Positions 22,233-33,709 of a stretch of DNA of 64,000 bases are shown here, one piece after another. Location: positions 90,130 to 154,129 of the forward strand of contig JANTQF010000054.1 of assembly GCA_032988165.1 (NCBI GenBank), given 5' to 3'. The position numbers were made by a program, and so were the translations under genes. Position 1 is the first letter of the stretch, and every line of letters begins with the position of its first letter. The DNA is from Emmonsiellopsis sp. PD_33. Lineage: Eukaryota > Ascomycota > Eurotiomycetes > Onygenales > Ajellomycetaceae. The notes under the pieces were generated by a model. It saw only the letters and a program-made list of their open reading frames with translations, was not told where the DNA came from and did not search any database.

Positions 22233-24992
22233 GATGACTGCCTTGTGAGGTTCATCAACTCCGAGAAAGGAAAATAAAAGGTAAATTAATAGAAAAGAAA
22301 TGGATAGTTCAAAGGAACGTGAGGAGGAAAATGCAACGAACTTCAGTAAAGGAATGGAGGAGACCCCGAAATCGATATATAAAACCCGTTGCTCTGGGTG
22401 GCTAGGGACCAACACATAACAAAACTAGATGCCTCATCGTCCTGTTTTCCCTGTCGTCCAAAATCCCAAATGGTCAATTGAAAGGAGAGGAAGACGAGAA
22501 GACTCTTCCCGTTGCTTATGATCTTCGTCCACTAACTCCTTTGCGGATTAGGCTTCCAGAGAGCGGGAACAGTGTCCTGTCAACGAGTCAACGGTGCGGC
22601 TGGGAGCCCGTCTTCAACAGTCGATCCTCATGCCAAGTTGCCAATGGCCTGGTCGGGGTTTGAAATTCGCGTTGGTGGAGTAAGGAGTTGGGATGGGGTC
22701 GCGAGATAACGGGTTCCTCCATGGAGCGCTTTGACCGGCCAAACAGCTAAAAGGTAATAAAACAGGGTCTTCATGAGCTTCTTTCGCAACGGCCGCGGCC
22801 CTTGTAAGAAAGAGTATCTGGCCGTTTCTTAGTGCAGGCCGCGGGCCACTCTATTTTGTCGAGCCGTTGGGCTCGTAATAATTGGTACTGGCAGCTGTCG
22901 GGATATGCAATTCCTATAGCCCGGGAGGCTAGAGCATGAACAACCGGGGGTGCTAGATTTAGACTCGGGATGAAACTTTGCTATTTCCAATAAAGTGGTT
23001 CCAAACTGCGATGAGGATTAGTTATCCCACGCAAACAGGGGCGACCGACCCTCGTACGGCAAGGGATAAGCCTGGTGAGGGTTGGTCTGTGAGGCTGTGA
23101 CGGCGTGTGGTATGAGCAAAAAAGTCAATCCCTCAAGGGAATTGATTCGCAACGGCCGAATACCCCAGAGAGAGTTGAACTTGATTCCATGCTTTTCAAT
23201 GGACAGACAGCAAGGAAAGATGAACGAGAAACATCATCGGTCGGTGACCCCTGGTTGTTGACTGGACCAAGTGGGTGGGATGGTGAAAAGTTTAGACAAA
23301 GAGAGATCATTCCCCCTCGTTGCTTGACGAGCTCAAATCCCTCTTTCTCTGAAATTGCAACGGCCACTTGCTTGAGGTTGGCGGTAAATAATAATTGTTA
23401 GTTCGCCCAAATTCTTACTTGACTATTTGGCCAAGAGCAGCGTCAACTGTGACTCGTGAGTCCGCATGCTCATTCGACACAGCGATGGTCCATGGATGTC
23501 AAATTCCAATGGGAAGAGCAAGAATACCGGAGTGAATTTAACATTGATCCTTGCAAAGCATGGACTCACAAGCGTGCCTTGACTTCCAACAATTTGGTAA
23601 GCAAGGGTTCGACATGACATCCTTGGGCAGAGAAGGAGGTTGTGAAGGGGTTCGGCTTGCACAACTCATCTTGCCCTTTGTTAGTAGCGCGAGCTATGGC
23701 TTGGCACGGCGTGTGATTTGTCCGGGCGGATTCCGAAGCACTGCCAAGCTTGGCTCGCTTTTGAGACTGCGGGCAACGGCAACGCCGGGCAACGGCCTGT
23801 CACTGAGGCTGTCAGGAACGGGAAGGATGAACCCCAGACACGCAGGTTTGTGGTTCGCGGCCTGTCATGCTGCCGGAATCGTTGGTACGGGACCCACTGC
23901 GGCCTGGTAGCGGTTGGAGTGGGACGTTAAGAAGGCTTGCGGAAGCGGCAGGCGGGCCCGAGACGGCTGGCAGACCGTCTGGGCTGCACCCGCAAATAGT
24001 CTGAACCCGACGACTATCAACTCATCCAAGCCACAATGTCTCGTGACGCTCCGAATCCCGTTGCCAAAATTCCTCCCTTCGCTGGAGATTTTCATCGGAC
24101 GTTTGCTTCGAATTTTGAAGGGATTCGAATGAAACTCACATCGCGTCCGAGGTTTAGGGAATTCTGCTTCCTCCGCGCATTGTTGCACGGTTGTGGTCAT
24201 TATCTGGCATGTTGCCAAGTTCAAGATGCTGCGAAAGTTGGTGTCACTTTCTGTTTCTCGAGGAGGGCGAACTAGGCGACGTTAATGACAAGGATTCGGT
24301 AGTTGCAGTCCGTTGTGGATATCCCTCCACAAACCCGTAACGATGCACAGAGTTAGAGGGTGTCATGTTGTTGTGGGGGAGTGCAGGACAGGGAGCTTTC
24401 ATTTCTGACATCCCCGTGTCGTTGGTCGGCCTGGGAGATAATGAAAGAGTCATGGAAGCCCCCCCGCCAGAATCCCACCAACAGCTGGGGTGAGATATAA
24501 AGACTTGAATGTTGGCTTTGCTTCGAAAACAATCTGTTGCCACAAACCTTCGTGGACGAAAGCAAATCCAGGAGGATCATACTACTCACCCCCTCACCTT
24601 CCCGAGCCATTGTTGAGACTAGTCTCGAAGCGCATGCCCAGGACACACCACTTTTTAATGAAAGAGGGCCAACAAAAGGCGGTGCGGGTCACAAAATGGA
24701 GATAAGCAGAGCAGGTCAATTGAGGACTTGTCCAATCATCTCAGGGGAAAACGTACAGCAGACCTTAGCTGTCCCGATGGAGTTGACTGAGGGGAAAATC
24801 CTCCTTTCTTGGATCACAACCTTCGTTGTGCCCCTCAATTGGAGCAAGCCCAGAGGTCGCTTAAAAATATCTGTCAAATATATACCAGAGAGCTCCCCAT
24901 TCACTGCAAGTTTCTTGTTGACAACTATTATCTCCCTCATTAGAAATTAGATCGAATCAGAACCCACCCTCTCGTCCCAAGCACCGAACAAT
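22233..24992. other. 2.8-kb gene-free interval upstream of the monooxygenase gene
   Basis: Divergent region between the rhodopsin-like gene and the Baeyer-Villiger monooxygenase gene, long for a fungal promoter. The middle (about 22,800-24,100) is relatively GC-rich with short internal repetitions such as GGGCAACGGC near 23,770-23,800. Frames up to 137 codons show no domain. A TATA-like AAATATATA lies at 24876-24884, about 110 bp before the monooxygenase ATG. No gene is supported. Confidence 0.45.
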
Positions 24993-26683
24993 ATGACCGA
25001 ACTCGACGCTCTCATTGTTGGGGCAGGCTTCGGTGGAGTTTATCAACTCTGGAAGCTGAGAAACGAGGGTTACAAGACCCTGCTTGTTGACACCGCATCG
25101 GACTTTGGAGGAGTCTGGTACTGGAATTGCTATCCTGGAGCAAGAGTGGACTCCGATATCCCTCACTATGAATTCTCCATGCCCGAGCTCTGGAAAGACT
25201 GGACCTGGTCCGAACGCTTTCCTGGAGGGGAGGAGCTTCGAAAGTACTTCGCCCACTGCGATAAAAAGCTTGATCTCCGCAAAGACTGCCTTTTCAATAC
25301 CACAGTTGCCTCCGCCGTCTTCAACGACAACGACAAGAGGTGGCACATCACGACAAAAGACTCCAAGATATTTATCGCGAAATATCTCTTGCTGAATACC
25401 GGCTTCGCAGCAAAACGCTACACGCCTGACTTCAAAGGCCTGGATACCTTCCAGGGACAATGGTTACACTCGTCATTTTGGCCCCAAGGTGGCCTCGACA
25501 TGACCGGCAAAAAGGTTGCGATTGTCGGAACGGGCTCGACTGGTGTGCAAATTATCCAAGAGGCCGCAAAGGTTGCAAAGGAGGTTACAGTATTCCAGCG
25601 GACGCCAAATCTTGCGCTTCCAATGGGACAAGTAAAGTACACCAATGGCGAACAGAGGGAACCTCGAGAGAAATATCCAGAACTTTTCAAAGTTCGAAAC
25701 ACCACCTTTGGAGGCTTCACTTGGGACTTCATCGGCAGAAATACCTTTGACGACACCCCTGAACAGCGACGCGAAACTTATGAAATGCTCTGGAAGAAAG
25801 GAGACTTTGCCTTCTGGCTCGCAGGTTATCAGGACACGCTATTTGTCAAGGAGTCAAATACTGAGGCATATCTCTTCTGGAAGGAGAAGACCCGCCAGAG
25901 AATCAAGGACCCCAGAAAGCGAGACATCCTTGCACCCGAAGTCCAGCCTCATGCATTTGGATGCAAGCGTATCTCTTTGGAGCAAAACTACTTCGATCTC
26001 TTCAACCAGGATAACGTTGATGTGGTTGACATCAATGCCGAGCCCATCGTCGAAATCACTCCAAAGGGTATCAAGACCTCGGAGAAGGAAATCGAAGTTG
26101 ACCTTCTGGTCGTCGCAACCGGCTTCGACAGTATTACCGGCGGCTTGAAGATGATTGATATCCGCGGGCCATCGGGCGTTTCGATCACTGAGAAATGGGC
26201 CAATGGCTCCTTGACATATTTGGGTATGAGCGTCTCCGGCTTCCCGAACATGTTCTTCACCTATGGTCCCCAAGCTCCGACCGCGCTCTGCAACGGCCCA
26301 ACTTGCGCAGAACTCCAGGGCGATTGGATCGTCGACTGCATGAACTACATGCGCGAGAAGAACCTTGCCACCATCAACGCCACCAGCGAGGCAGAGTTGG
26401 CCTGGAAGCAGGATGTCCATAACTTTGCGTATGCCAGTTTGCTCCCAACAACCAAAAGCGTAAGTATATCCTTTGTTCAAATTGACCCCTGCCCCATCCC
26501 ACCCCCCCCTTCCCTCAAAATCTCCCATTTTGCTTTATGCTCACATTCATCCAGTGGTACATGGGCGACAACATCCCCGGAAAGCCGCGCGAGTCGTTGA
26601 ACTACCTTGGAGGCCTCCCAACGTATTGGAAAAACTGCCAGAATTCCGCTAAGAACGGATATGAGGGTTTCGTGCTGGCATAG
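24993..26683 (+). CDS. Type I Baeyer-Villiger (flavin) monooxygenase, cyclohexanone-monooxygenase-like
   Basis: FAD- and NADPH-dependent oxygenase expected to insert oxygen into ketones. Exons 24993-26459 and 26555-26683 (intron GTAAGT...CCAG) give 531 residues. The FAD Rossmann motif GAGFGG is at residues 10-15, the Baeyer-Villiger fingerprint FxGxxxHxxxWP at 153-164 (FQGQWLHSSFWP), the NADPH Rossmann motif GTGSTG at 179-184, and the conserved VATGFD about residue 370. Other typical segments are GGVWYWNCYPGARVDSDIPHYEFSMP and MFFTYGPQAPTALCNGPTCAE. The C-terminal exon (WYMGDNIPGKPRESLNYLGG) is diagnostic of the cyclohexanone/cycloalkanone monooxygenase group. No polyketide, terpene or peptide synthase gene is nearby, so the substrate is open. 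Confidence 0.94.
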
Positions 26684-27300
26684 AAGGTCGCGACCTGTCT
26701 TGGGGGAACTGCATCGCTGGGAGTGGAGACGTTGGTGAGGGCTTAGAGACGGGCGAAAGGAGTACGCGAATGAAATCCGATCCATTTTGTGTGTTTCTCT
26801 GCGGTCGTTGTCTGTGTTGTGGTGGACGGGATGTTGATGATAGAGCAGGTGGGGGCAGGTCTAACCTAAAGTAGCTTAGCGTACTTCACTTCACCCGAAT
26901 GTCCAAAGCTTCAATTCCACCAATTAGCTGGTTGCTTAAACTACCATCTATCAAGAATATGTAGCGAGACGCATGGATACCATTGGTGATCTAGAACTAC
27001 CTTCAGAATGCCTGTTTTCTAGGGTCTATGATAGATCATGTCAGAATTCCTCCATCAATTCCAGAGAGAGCCCGACATCTCCAGATGAATCAGGATAAAA
27101 CCCCAAGGTATTAATTATCAAAACAGTAAATGTTCTAGCAAGCCCAAAGAGGACATAATGTCATTTGCCGATCCGACAACGCCAATGCGCGACAGAGAAA
27201 ATACCCAAGAAAGCAAGAAAACAAAAACCCCAACTCCATTCCATGCCGTATATAAACCGTCAAATAAACTCCAAATCCACATCAAAACACACAAACCCCT
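26684..27300. other. Convergent intergenic region monooxygenase / yth1
   Basis: About 620 bp of 3' flanks, AT-rich in the middle and C-rich near yth1. No gene is seen. Confidence 0.55.
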
Positions 27301-28056
27301 TCATCTCTTCCCCCGATACCTCCCCCTCGAAAACCTCCCATCCCTCCCCCGATTCTCCCTCCTCCACTCGCGCTCCCTCTCCTCCTCCCTCTCCTGCTCC
27401 TCTCGGATCCTCGCCCTCTCCCGCTCCAAATCCGCTTCAGTCTTCGCCACCTTGATCATGGGCTTGGGGAGATTCTCCGGCCAGCGCGCATGAGCCCCTT
27501 CCAAACAAGCCCGTCCCTCAGGGCAAAACCCAGCCAGATAGAACGGACAAAGCTTCTTCCGCACATGCTTCTTCGCGCACAGCGGCCCTAGCTCGCAGAA
27601 CCCCCTCTCGTAGTGTTCGCATGGCGGCAGCTTCGCATCTTCGGGGACGTGTTGGTAGAGACATTCGTCGCCGTTGGGGCAGTAGCCGCTGCGCGCGAAG
27701 GATTGGCATTCCGGCATTCGGCGGAGGTTATATTCGTGCAGGTACTCGCATTTGATGCCCTTTTTGCACAAGCCTTTGAGGAAATGTTTGCACACGAGAG
27801 TGCCATGGGTGGAGGAGGGGGCGATGGCGGGGGAAGTAGCTGTAGAGATTCGGGAGGGGGTAGGGTGTCGGTCTGGACATGTTGGGCCTAGGGGGCAGTG
27901 GCCTTCTCGATACGCTTTGCAGACCGGTACGTCGGATGCGAGGCCAAAGCCAAATGTTTTGGTAAGGAAGGGGCTGAAGGAGAAGTCGAAGCTGGGGTCG
28001 CGAGGCGTGTCTGGGGAGACGATTTGGTCTGCAATTCTCTGGACGTCGGCGGACAT
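27301..28056 (-). CDS. yth1: mRNA 3'-end-processing protein Yth1 (CPSF30, CCCH zinc fingers)
   Basis: RNA-binding subunit of the cleavage and polyadenylation factor. Single exon, 251 residues. Five CCCH fingers follow one another: CKAYREGHC...H, CKHFLKGLC...H, CQSFARSGYC...H, CEHYERGFC...H and CPFYLAGFC...H, with conserved spacing inside the family. An N-terminal segment (PSFDFSFSPFLTKTFGFGL) precedes finger 1. The tail after ARWPENLPKPMIKVAKTE is Glu/Arg-rich, then Arg/Gly-rich (GRDGRFSRGRYRGKR), consistent with extra RNA contact. Start chosen at MSADVQRIADQIV, the usual N-terminus; the frame extends upstream but with non-conserved sequence. An insertion rich in Ser/Thr/Pro separates fingers 1 and 2. 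Confidence 0.93.
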   Translation of the reverse strand: MSADVQRIADQIVSPDTPRDPSFDFSFSPFLTKTFGFGLASDVPVCKAYREGHCPLGPTCPDRHPTPSRISTATSPAIAPSSTHGTLVCKHFLKGLCKKGIKCEYLHEYNLRRMPECQSFARSGYCPNGDECLYQHVPEDAKLPPCEHYERGFCELGPLCAKKHVRKKLCPFYLAGFCPEGRACLEGAHARWPENLPKPMIKVAKTEADLERERARIREEQEREEEREREWRRENRGRDGRFSRGRYRGKR

Positions 28057-30833
28057 GGCTGCAGGGTCTTCACCGGCCAAGAGGATCAAAGGTACGGGTT
28101 TGATTCTGCCCTGGGCCAAGCGCAAGTCGTTTCGTCGTGCTGGCTTCAAAGGTTGTCGCAAACTCCGAATGAGCGCCTGCTTGCAGGGTTGGCACGGTAG
28201 GCTTGGAGTGGTGAAACCCCAAGGTTGAGGCCCAAGCTATGGAGGTGACGAAATCGTTCAAGGCGGAGGCAACTCGACTCGAAAAGGATAAATAAAGGTC
28301 GGGGGCTGTATGAACCTGGCTGCTGTTGCGGCGAGAAGTGTCGTCAACACGCATGAAAAGAATAAAAGCGGCAGGGCGGAGCTGGTCAAGGGCGCTCGGA
28401 CCTCTCCTTCCTCTAAGTGGCACGCCCCGCTCGCAAAAACCACGCACCATAGCTTCGTCAGTGATCACCAAGTAAATTAATGCGCACAACTTCTCACCTT
28501 CATCTTGGTAAGTTGGTAACCATGCTGGGATCGCTACCTGGTGGTTGCCATTGGTTTGTTATCTTTACCCTGTCTCTTCAGCTTGTGGCAAACACGGCGG
28601 GCATAGCTACAAGACTCGGAGACAACATCCTTTCCGTCTTCTCTCACGACGTCGACCCTGGCGTAGAAGACGGGTATCTAACTCCGTACATCATGGAGGA
28701 AAGATTTATGCAAGATTCTATCCTATTATTTCAATTTCCAGCCCGTTCGCCGCCCGAACGGGATAACATCTGGATGAGGCTGCATCTCTCATACACAGCT
28801 TGACGGGCACATCTTGACTAAGGCAACAGAAAAGGAGGCGGGTTGGGATGGAGCTAGACCTCAGGAGGGGGTCTGCTTGCCTCGCATTGGTTCAGTCCAG
28901 ACGTGTTGGGAGGAAAATTCACGAGGCCACATTTTTGGTTCGCAGGGAGTCCTGCATCATACATGGGCATGAGATGCTCTGACCGCGACCAAGGCCAATC
29001 CAAAAGGTGCTATTGCATTGGGGAAGTGTGAAGTCGTTACCTGCTCCGTATTTCTTGCATGTTTCGTCAATTGGGGGACATGTCAATGGAGGCATTGTGC
29101 AGTGTGAATTGCCTCCCACAACCAGGATCGAACAGGCTATGGCAAATTCCCAACGCACAGTCCTCGTGCATCCCCTGCAACCTACTGGAGGCAGCGAAGG
29201 AATGAGAAACAAGTCCCCCCAATCGCATGCTCCCAAGCGATCTAAAGGTCTGAAAAAGTATCAGAACCTTGCTAAGCTCAGCTCTGTTGGTATTGAAGCA
29301 TTTGGTTGAGGGGACAGTCCGACTCTATATTGACTTCCATCGTATACAGCTATGATGATTCATTCGCCTCTCCATGTTGACCGGTGGGTATTTCCTTTTC
29401 TCAGTATTCCAACCCCGTTAGTCAAAACCAGAGGTAATTACGCATATCCATTATTTCACCGTAAAAACCCTGTACTTATCCAGGTGTTCCCCGCAGCAGC
29501 ATCTTTTCCAACATTGCGGGATGTGCAAATGCTGGTTCATTAAAGACGAGGCCATCCAAAGAGCCGGGTAGTTAGCCTTAGCGGCGTTCGTGCCTAGCCA
29601 ATGACCCCAGCTTCTGACTATGGCTGTCGATTCGTCGGGAGCAACAATCGGTGGTCAGACATCGTCTCACTGATCAGGCATGCTGATATCTCCACTCCAC
29701 CACGGAGGTGTGAGGTCAGACCCATTCCCCTGATCATGTACATGTATGTACATGACCTTGCTGCCGACTGTAGGGGACGCATAGTGCCTCGGGAGGCACA
29801 GTTTCGCAGGTATTTACCCCTGTTGTTGATCCCTCTATCGCTGGAGTTCACACGGGGAAAACACTGGGTCTCCGCGTCCTATGCATGATTAGCAACAGAA
29901 TGCCTTTCCAAGTCGACTGCCGAATTCGTCACATCCAATGTGTCGCCATACCTCTAGGCTCTCAGAGACCACCCGACATATCGGTTCTCGCTTTGCGTTG
30001 CACATGTTGTGTATGAACCACTCAAATCGTGAGGATTGCGGTTGGCAGATGGCTCCAAGCATAATATTCGGCTCCCAAGGTTGGAGAAAGTTCATTGATC
30101 AGCCTCCTTTTTGTCAGCCACATAGACTTCTCGAACTGATCCCAGAAATGTTGGACACCCTGATCAACGCCTACACGATCCATCAGCTGCGTTTCCGGGC
30201 GCCGCAGACATCATTGCGCTGCGTCCTAGCACCTGCATGGCTCCCATTCGGCAACTTCGCCTTGTCCATACCTTGCTCATATTGGTGGAAGAAGGTGAAA
30301 GAGAGGAATATCCCCAAGAATGCGAGTCATGCATAGTAATAAATACCCGTTTCGTCCAGGATTCTGGGTTGAGATGGCCTCAAAAAGCCCAGCGGGGAAG
30401 ATCCACTTCTCTGGCGGCATGGCAAAGCCTCATTGCTTTGGTTCTGGCGTTCTTTGACTTCGGGCATGAAATATCGCTGCAGTTCTTTAGGTCCGGGCTA
30501 TCTATTCCCAGTCTTCAGATTGGCAGTGGTTTTCCTGGTCTTCGACTTCCTTGGGAGTCTATATCGCGGCCGCAACGTCCTCCCCTCATCCCCCTCCACA
30601 CGTGATTATCAACCTCCAAATATCCAAGATCAGGTTGAGCCTCGAGTACGCTTCCCCCCGGCAGTATCATCAGATTTCTTCCCCTTCGAGGCCCTGTACT
30701 TTGTCAAGATACCGAGTACACTGCTTAGCGTGCCCCTGAATGCCGGATGTATCCGTCTATGGGGTCCTCCTGGACCTTTCCTCCCAGGGATGCGGGGCCC
30801 AGCGAATATATTGAACAGAGTCCAGCGCTTCAG
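28057..30833. other. 2.8-kb gene-poor interval yth1 / chitinase
   Basis: Divergent gap. The first 430 bp carry a 139-codon minus-strand frame (28070-28489) that is likely yth1 leader and noise. 28,500-30,400 contains only short frames with no domains on either strand. Just before the chitinase, a plus-strand frame at 30466-30645 encodes a possible membrane anchor (see findings). Confidence 0.45.
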
Positions 30834-32083
30834 ATGCCTTACGAGATCCCACTTTACGCAAATGCCGTGTATTATCCTAATTGGAGGGTATATGGGAAAC
30901 AGCCCCCCTCTTCGTTGAGATTGGGGTTCGTTTCACACATACTCTATTCCTTTGCCTGGTATGACTCGGGGATGACTTTTATGCAAGGCATGGCAGTTTA
31001 CTGACTGGGTTGCCAGGGTAAAACCCGATGGCACTATCTATGTATTCACTCTGCCCCTAATTCTAGTCTATATTGAATAACTGACAACTGTAGCTCAGCG
31101 ACGAATGGGCAGACGAGCGCATGCCTGTCGACGGAGCAGAAGGATGTCTGCGAGCCTTTGTCCAGCTGAAACAACAATATTCCACAATGAAGGTTCTCCT
31201 GTCAATAGGGGGAGGCGGTAAAGGCAGCGAGAACTTTTCCTCCGTCGCTCATGATTCAGAAAAGGTGGAAAAATTTGTCCAAAGCGCAAAGGACCTAGCT
31301 GATCAATTTGGTCTTGACGGTTTTGACAGTACGACCAGCTCTATCCTCCCCACTCTAAGTACCAGCCATTCCCTGAAAGAAAATGCCACCTAACAACAAC
31401 CTTTCCCACCAGTAAACTGGGAGCACCCCACCAACACCCAAGAAGGCCACGACTATGTATGCCTCCTCTCCCGACTCCGCCAACAGTTCCCCTCTCCACA
31501 CTACCTTCTAACCACCGCGCTCCCCGCCGGCGAATGGGCCCTCCGCAACATCAATCTCGCCTGGGCCCAAACCTACCTCGACCTCATAAACCTAATGACG
31601 TACGACTTCTCCGGCCCCTGGCTACCCCTTACAGGCCACCAATCCCAACTCTACACCCCGACAGTCCCCCACAACGACGCCGCCTGCATCTCCTGCCACT
31701 CAGGCGTCTCATACACGCTTACACAAGGCGTCCCCTCAAAGAAAATCCTCCTCGGAATACCCGTCTACGGCCGCTCGTTCCCCGGCGCGAGCGGCATTAA
31801 CCAGCCATACGAGGGCGCCGGAGGCGACGAGAAGGTCTTTGACTACCGCGAGCTACCCAGGCCGGGAACGAAAGAGTGTCACGACGAGGCCGTTGGGGCG
31901 GCGTTCTGCGTCGACGAGCAGGCTGGGTTCGTCTCGTATGATTCGACGAGGACCGTGAGGGAGAAGGCGCGGTTCGTGTCTGAGATGAAGTTGGGCGGCC
32001 TGTTTTATTGGCATGTTGCGGCGGATGCGGTGGGGGAAAGGAGCCTCGTTGCGACGGGGTATAATACGTTGCATGATCTTTAA
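30834..32083 (+). CDS. GH18 chitinase (class V type), catalytic motif altered
   Basis: Glycoside hydrolase family 18. Exons 30834-30958, 31017-31041, 31094-31328 and 31413-32083 fit in phase to 351 residues. Landmarks are NAVYYPNWRVYGKQPPSSL, GFVSHILYSFAWVKPDG, LKQQYSTMKVLLSIGGGGKGSENF (the SxGG motif), the active-site strand LDGFDINWEHP, YLDLINLMTYDFSGPW, the GIPVYGRSFPGASG loop and a late GGLFYWHVAAD. The catalytic consensus is DxxDxDxE; here Asp125, Asp128, Asn130 and Glu132, so the general acid Glu is kept but the middle-strand Asp next to it is Asn. No signal peptide is visible from this start. ATG at 30747 in the same frame, or an upstream exon at 30466-30645, would extend the N-terminus. 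The second exon is only 25 nt and uses an unusual GTATTC donor. Confidence 0.85.
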
Positions 32084-32774
32084 TTAGGAGGATGGAGGTA
32101 GGAAGCATGGGTGATTAAATGCGCGTTACTGTTTCTTTTCTCGTACTATATCGGTTCTATAAAGATTTCATATGTCTTGGGGGTGGGGGAAAGACGGTTA
32201 AAAAACGGGGAAATCAAAGGGAAAGAAAAGCGCCATGGGGTTGCAACTTGGGGCGGGTATTTTGATTTTAATCGGCTTTCTATATATATACCTTCGTAAT
32301 GAAGGTGTGGTTTTCGATGGATGGATAATGAATGATGCAGAAATAAGAGAAGGCGGGGAGTAATCACAGAAAACAGAAAATCGGCCTAAACTTCCTGCAA
32401 CTATTGGGATAGGTGCAAAGGAATACAATCTAAATCTAAATACATGATGCACCTTAATTGACAAGAGTTATTCGGGGCTATATATATATTGCTTCGTGTA
32501 TAAGAAATGGAACGTGCAGGGGTAGGAAAGAGGTTTTTTTTTGGGGGGGGGAGGGGGGTGTGGAATGGCCCACTTCTTCAATATGGCATTGTAGGCAGGT
32601 AGCAGAATAGAAATGAGTTAACTATTCTCTGTCATTTTTTCGTTAAATATATCCCTATTAAAGTTATAGGTAAGGCTATACATATTCATACTCATTTCAG
32701 TGAATAAGAATGGAGAGAAAAAGGGGCAGATCAGGAATCAGAATGGAGAGGGGGTGCAGGTGGTAAGATATCTA

Positions 32775-32794
32775 TCTACCTACCTACCTACCTA
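32775..32794 (+). repeat. TACC microsatellite
   Basis: About five tandem TACC units within the AT-rich interval after the chitinase gene. Confidence 0.8.
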
Positions 32795-33375
32795 TATACA
32801 TCTAGCTGAACCACAATGTCGATGAATAAAATAAATTCATAATACCTAGAGAGAAATAGATGTCCAGATAGATGGAGTGTGTGGATAGGTAAGTTGCCCA
32901 GGTGAATAAAATATATATACATATCTCTCTCCAGCAGAAGCTAGTTCTACTCTACTCTCCCATACCCACCCATATAATTGATTCTCTCCACCATGAAGTC
33001 TGTCCCCCCCCTTCCTATCCCTAACTCGCGTACATGTGTAGCTAGGTGTGTGTACTAGTAGATAAATAGACATCCCACCGCAGCCATCTAAGTTATAAAT
33101 AGGGGGAAAGGTATTGATTATTAAAAGCATGTATATATGCACCTATGTAGTACCACAGGGGGGCAGAAATGATATAATATATGTTCATATATTCGTTCTT
33201 ATATATAAAAATCCATCTACCCTACTGGCCTCCTTGGGCCGGTAAGATAACTAGGTAGGTAGGCATCTCTCAGGCTGTTTGGTGTTAGGGAGGTTTGATA
33301 CTTCGAAAAACAAAACTAGAAAGGAAGTTCAAAAGAAAGAAAAAAGAAAGAAAAAAAGTACTAACTACATTGTGA

Positions 33376-33393
33376 AAATAATAATAATAATAA
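33376..33393 (+). repeat. AAT microsatellite
   Basis: Five to six tandem AAT units in the AT-rich interval, preceded by a purine-rich GAAA tract (about 33,330-33,358). Confidence 0.8.
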
Positions 33394-33709
33394 CATAAGA
33401 GGTATCAGGTAATTTGGTATATCACGTAAGGAATATAAAGGAAAAAGGTGGGGAAAATCGAAAAAGAGAAAGAAAAAGGACAAGGCAAAGGCAAAGAAAA
33501 TACCACACACATGATGATAGGGTATATAAAAACACACATCCCTCCTCCTCCCCTTCTTCCTCCGAGAATATGAAAACTTTGAAGAAGAAGAAAAGGAGGA
33601 GTTAAATATATATATTTATAAGGAATATAAAAAAGGGCCATCATCCTTTCCCCGCCCCGTCCTCCACCACATTACTTTCAAATCTTCATCTCATCTCAAC
33701 CCTGCCAAC

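Larger units (their letters stand above)
32084..33709. other. AT-rich, microsatellite-dense convergent interval
   Basis: About 1.6 kb between the ends of the chitinase and DUF3712 genes, far longer than the usual convergent spacing. It is rich in homopolymer runs, TATATA tracts, TACC and AAT microsatellites and purine-rich GAAA stretches. No open frame with recognisable content; no transposase, reverse transcriptase or long inverted repeats were noticed. Confidence 0.55.

Noticed and set aside
23551..23910. 119-codon plus-strand frame in the gap before the monooxygenase gene
   Set aside because: Gly/Ala/Arg-rich output of a GC-rich patch with short internal repeats; no domain.
25854..26528. 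224-codon frame antisense to the monooxygenase gene
   Set aside because: Shadow of a strongly supported coding region on the other strand.
28070..28489. 139-codon minus-strand frame just upstream of yth1
   Set aside because: No domain, different frame from yth1, consistent with leader and promoter sequence.
28919..29236. 105-codon cysteine-rich minus-strand frame, considered as a secreted peptide
   Set aside because: No clean N-terminal signal peptide, no conserved cysteine spacing I recognise, and no supporting splice or promoter signals.
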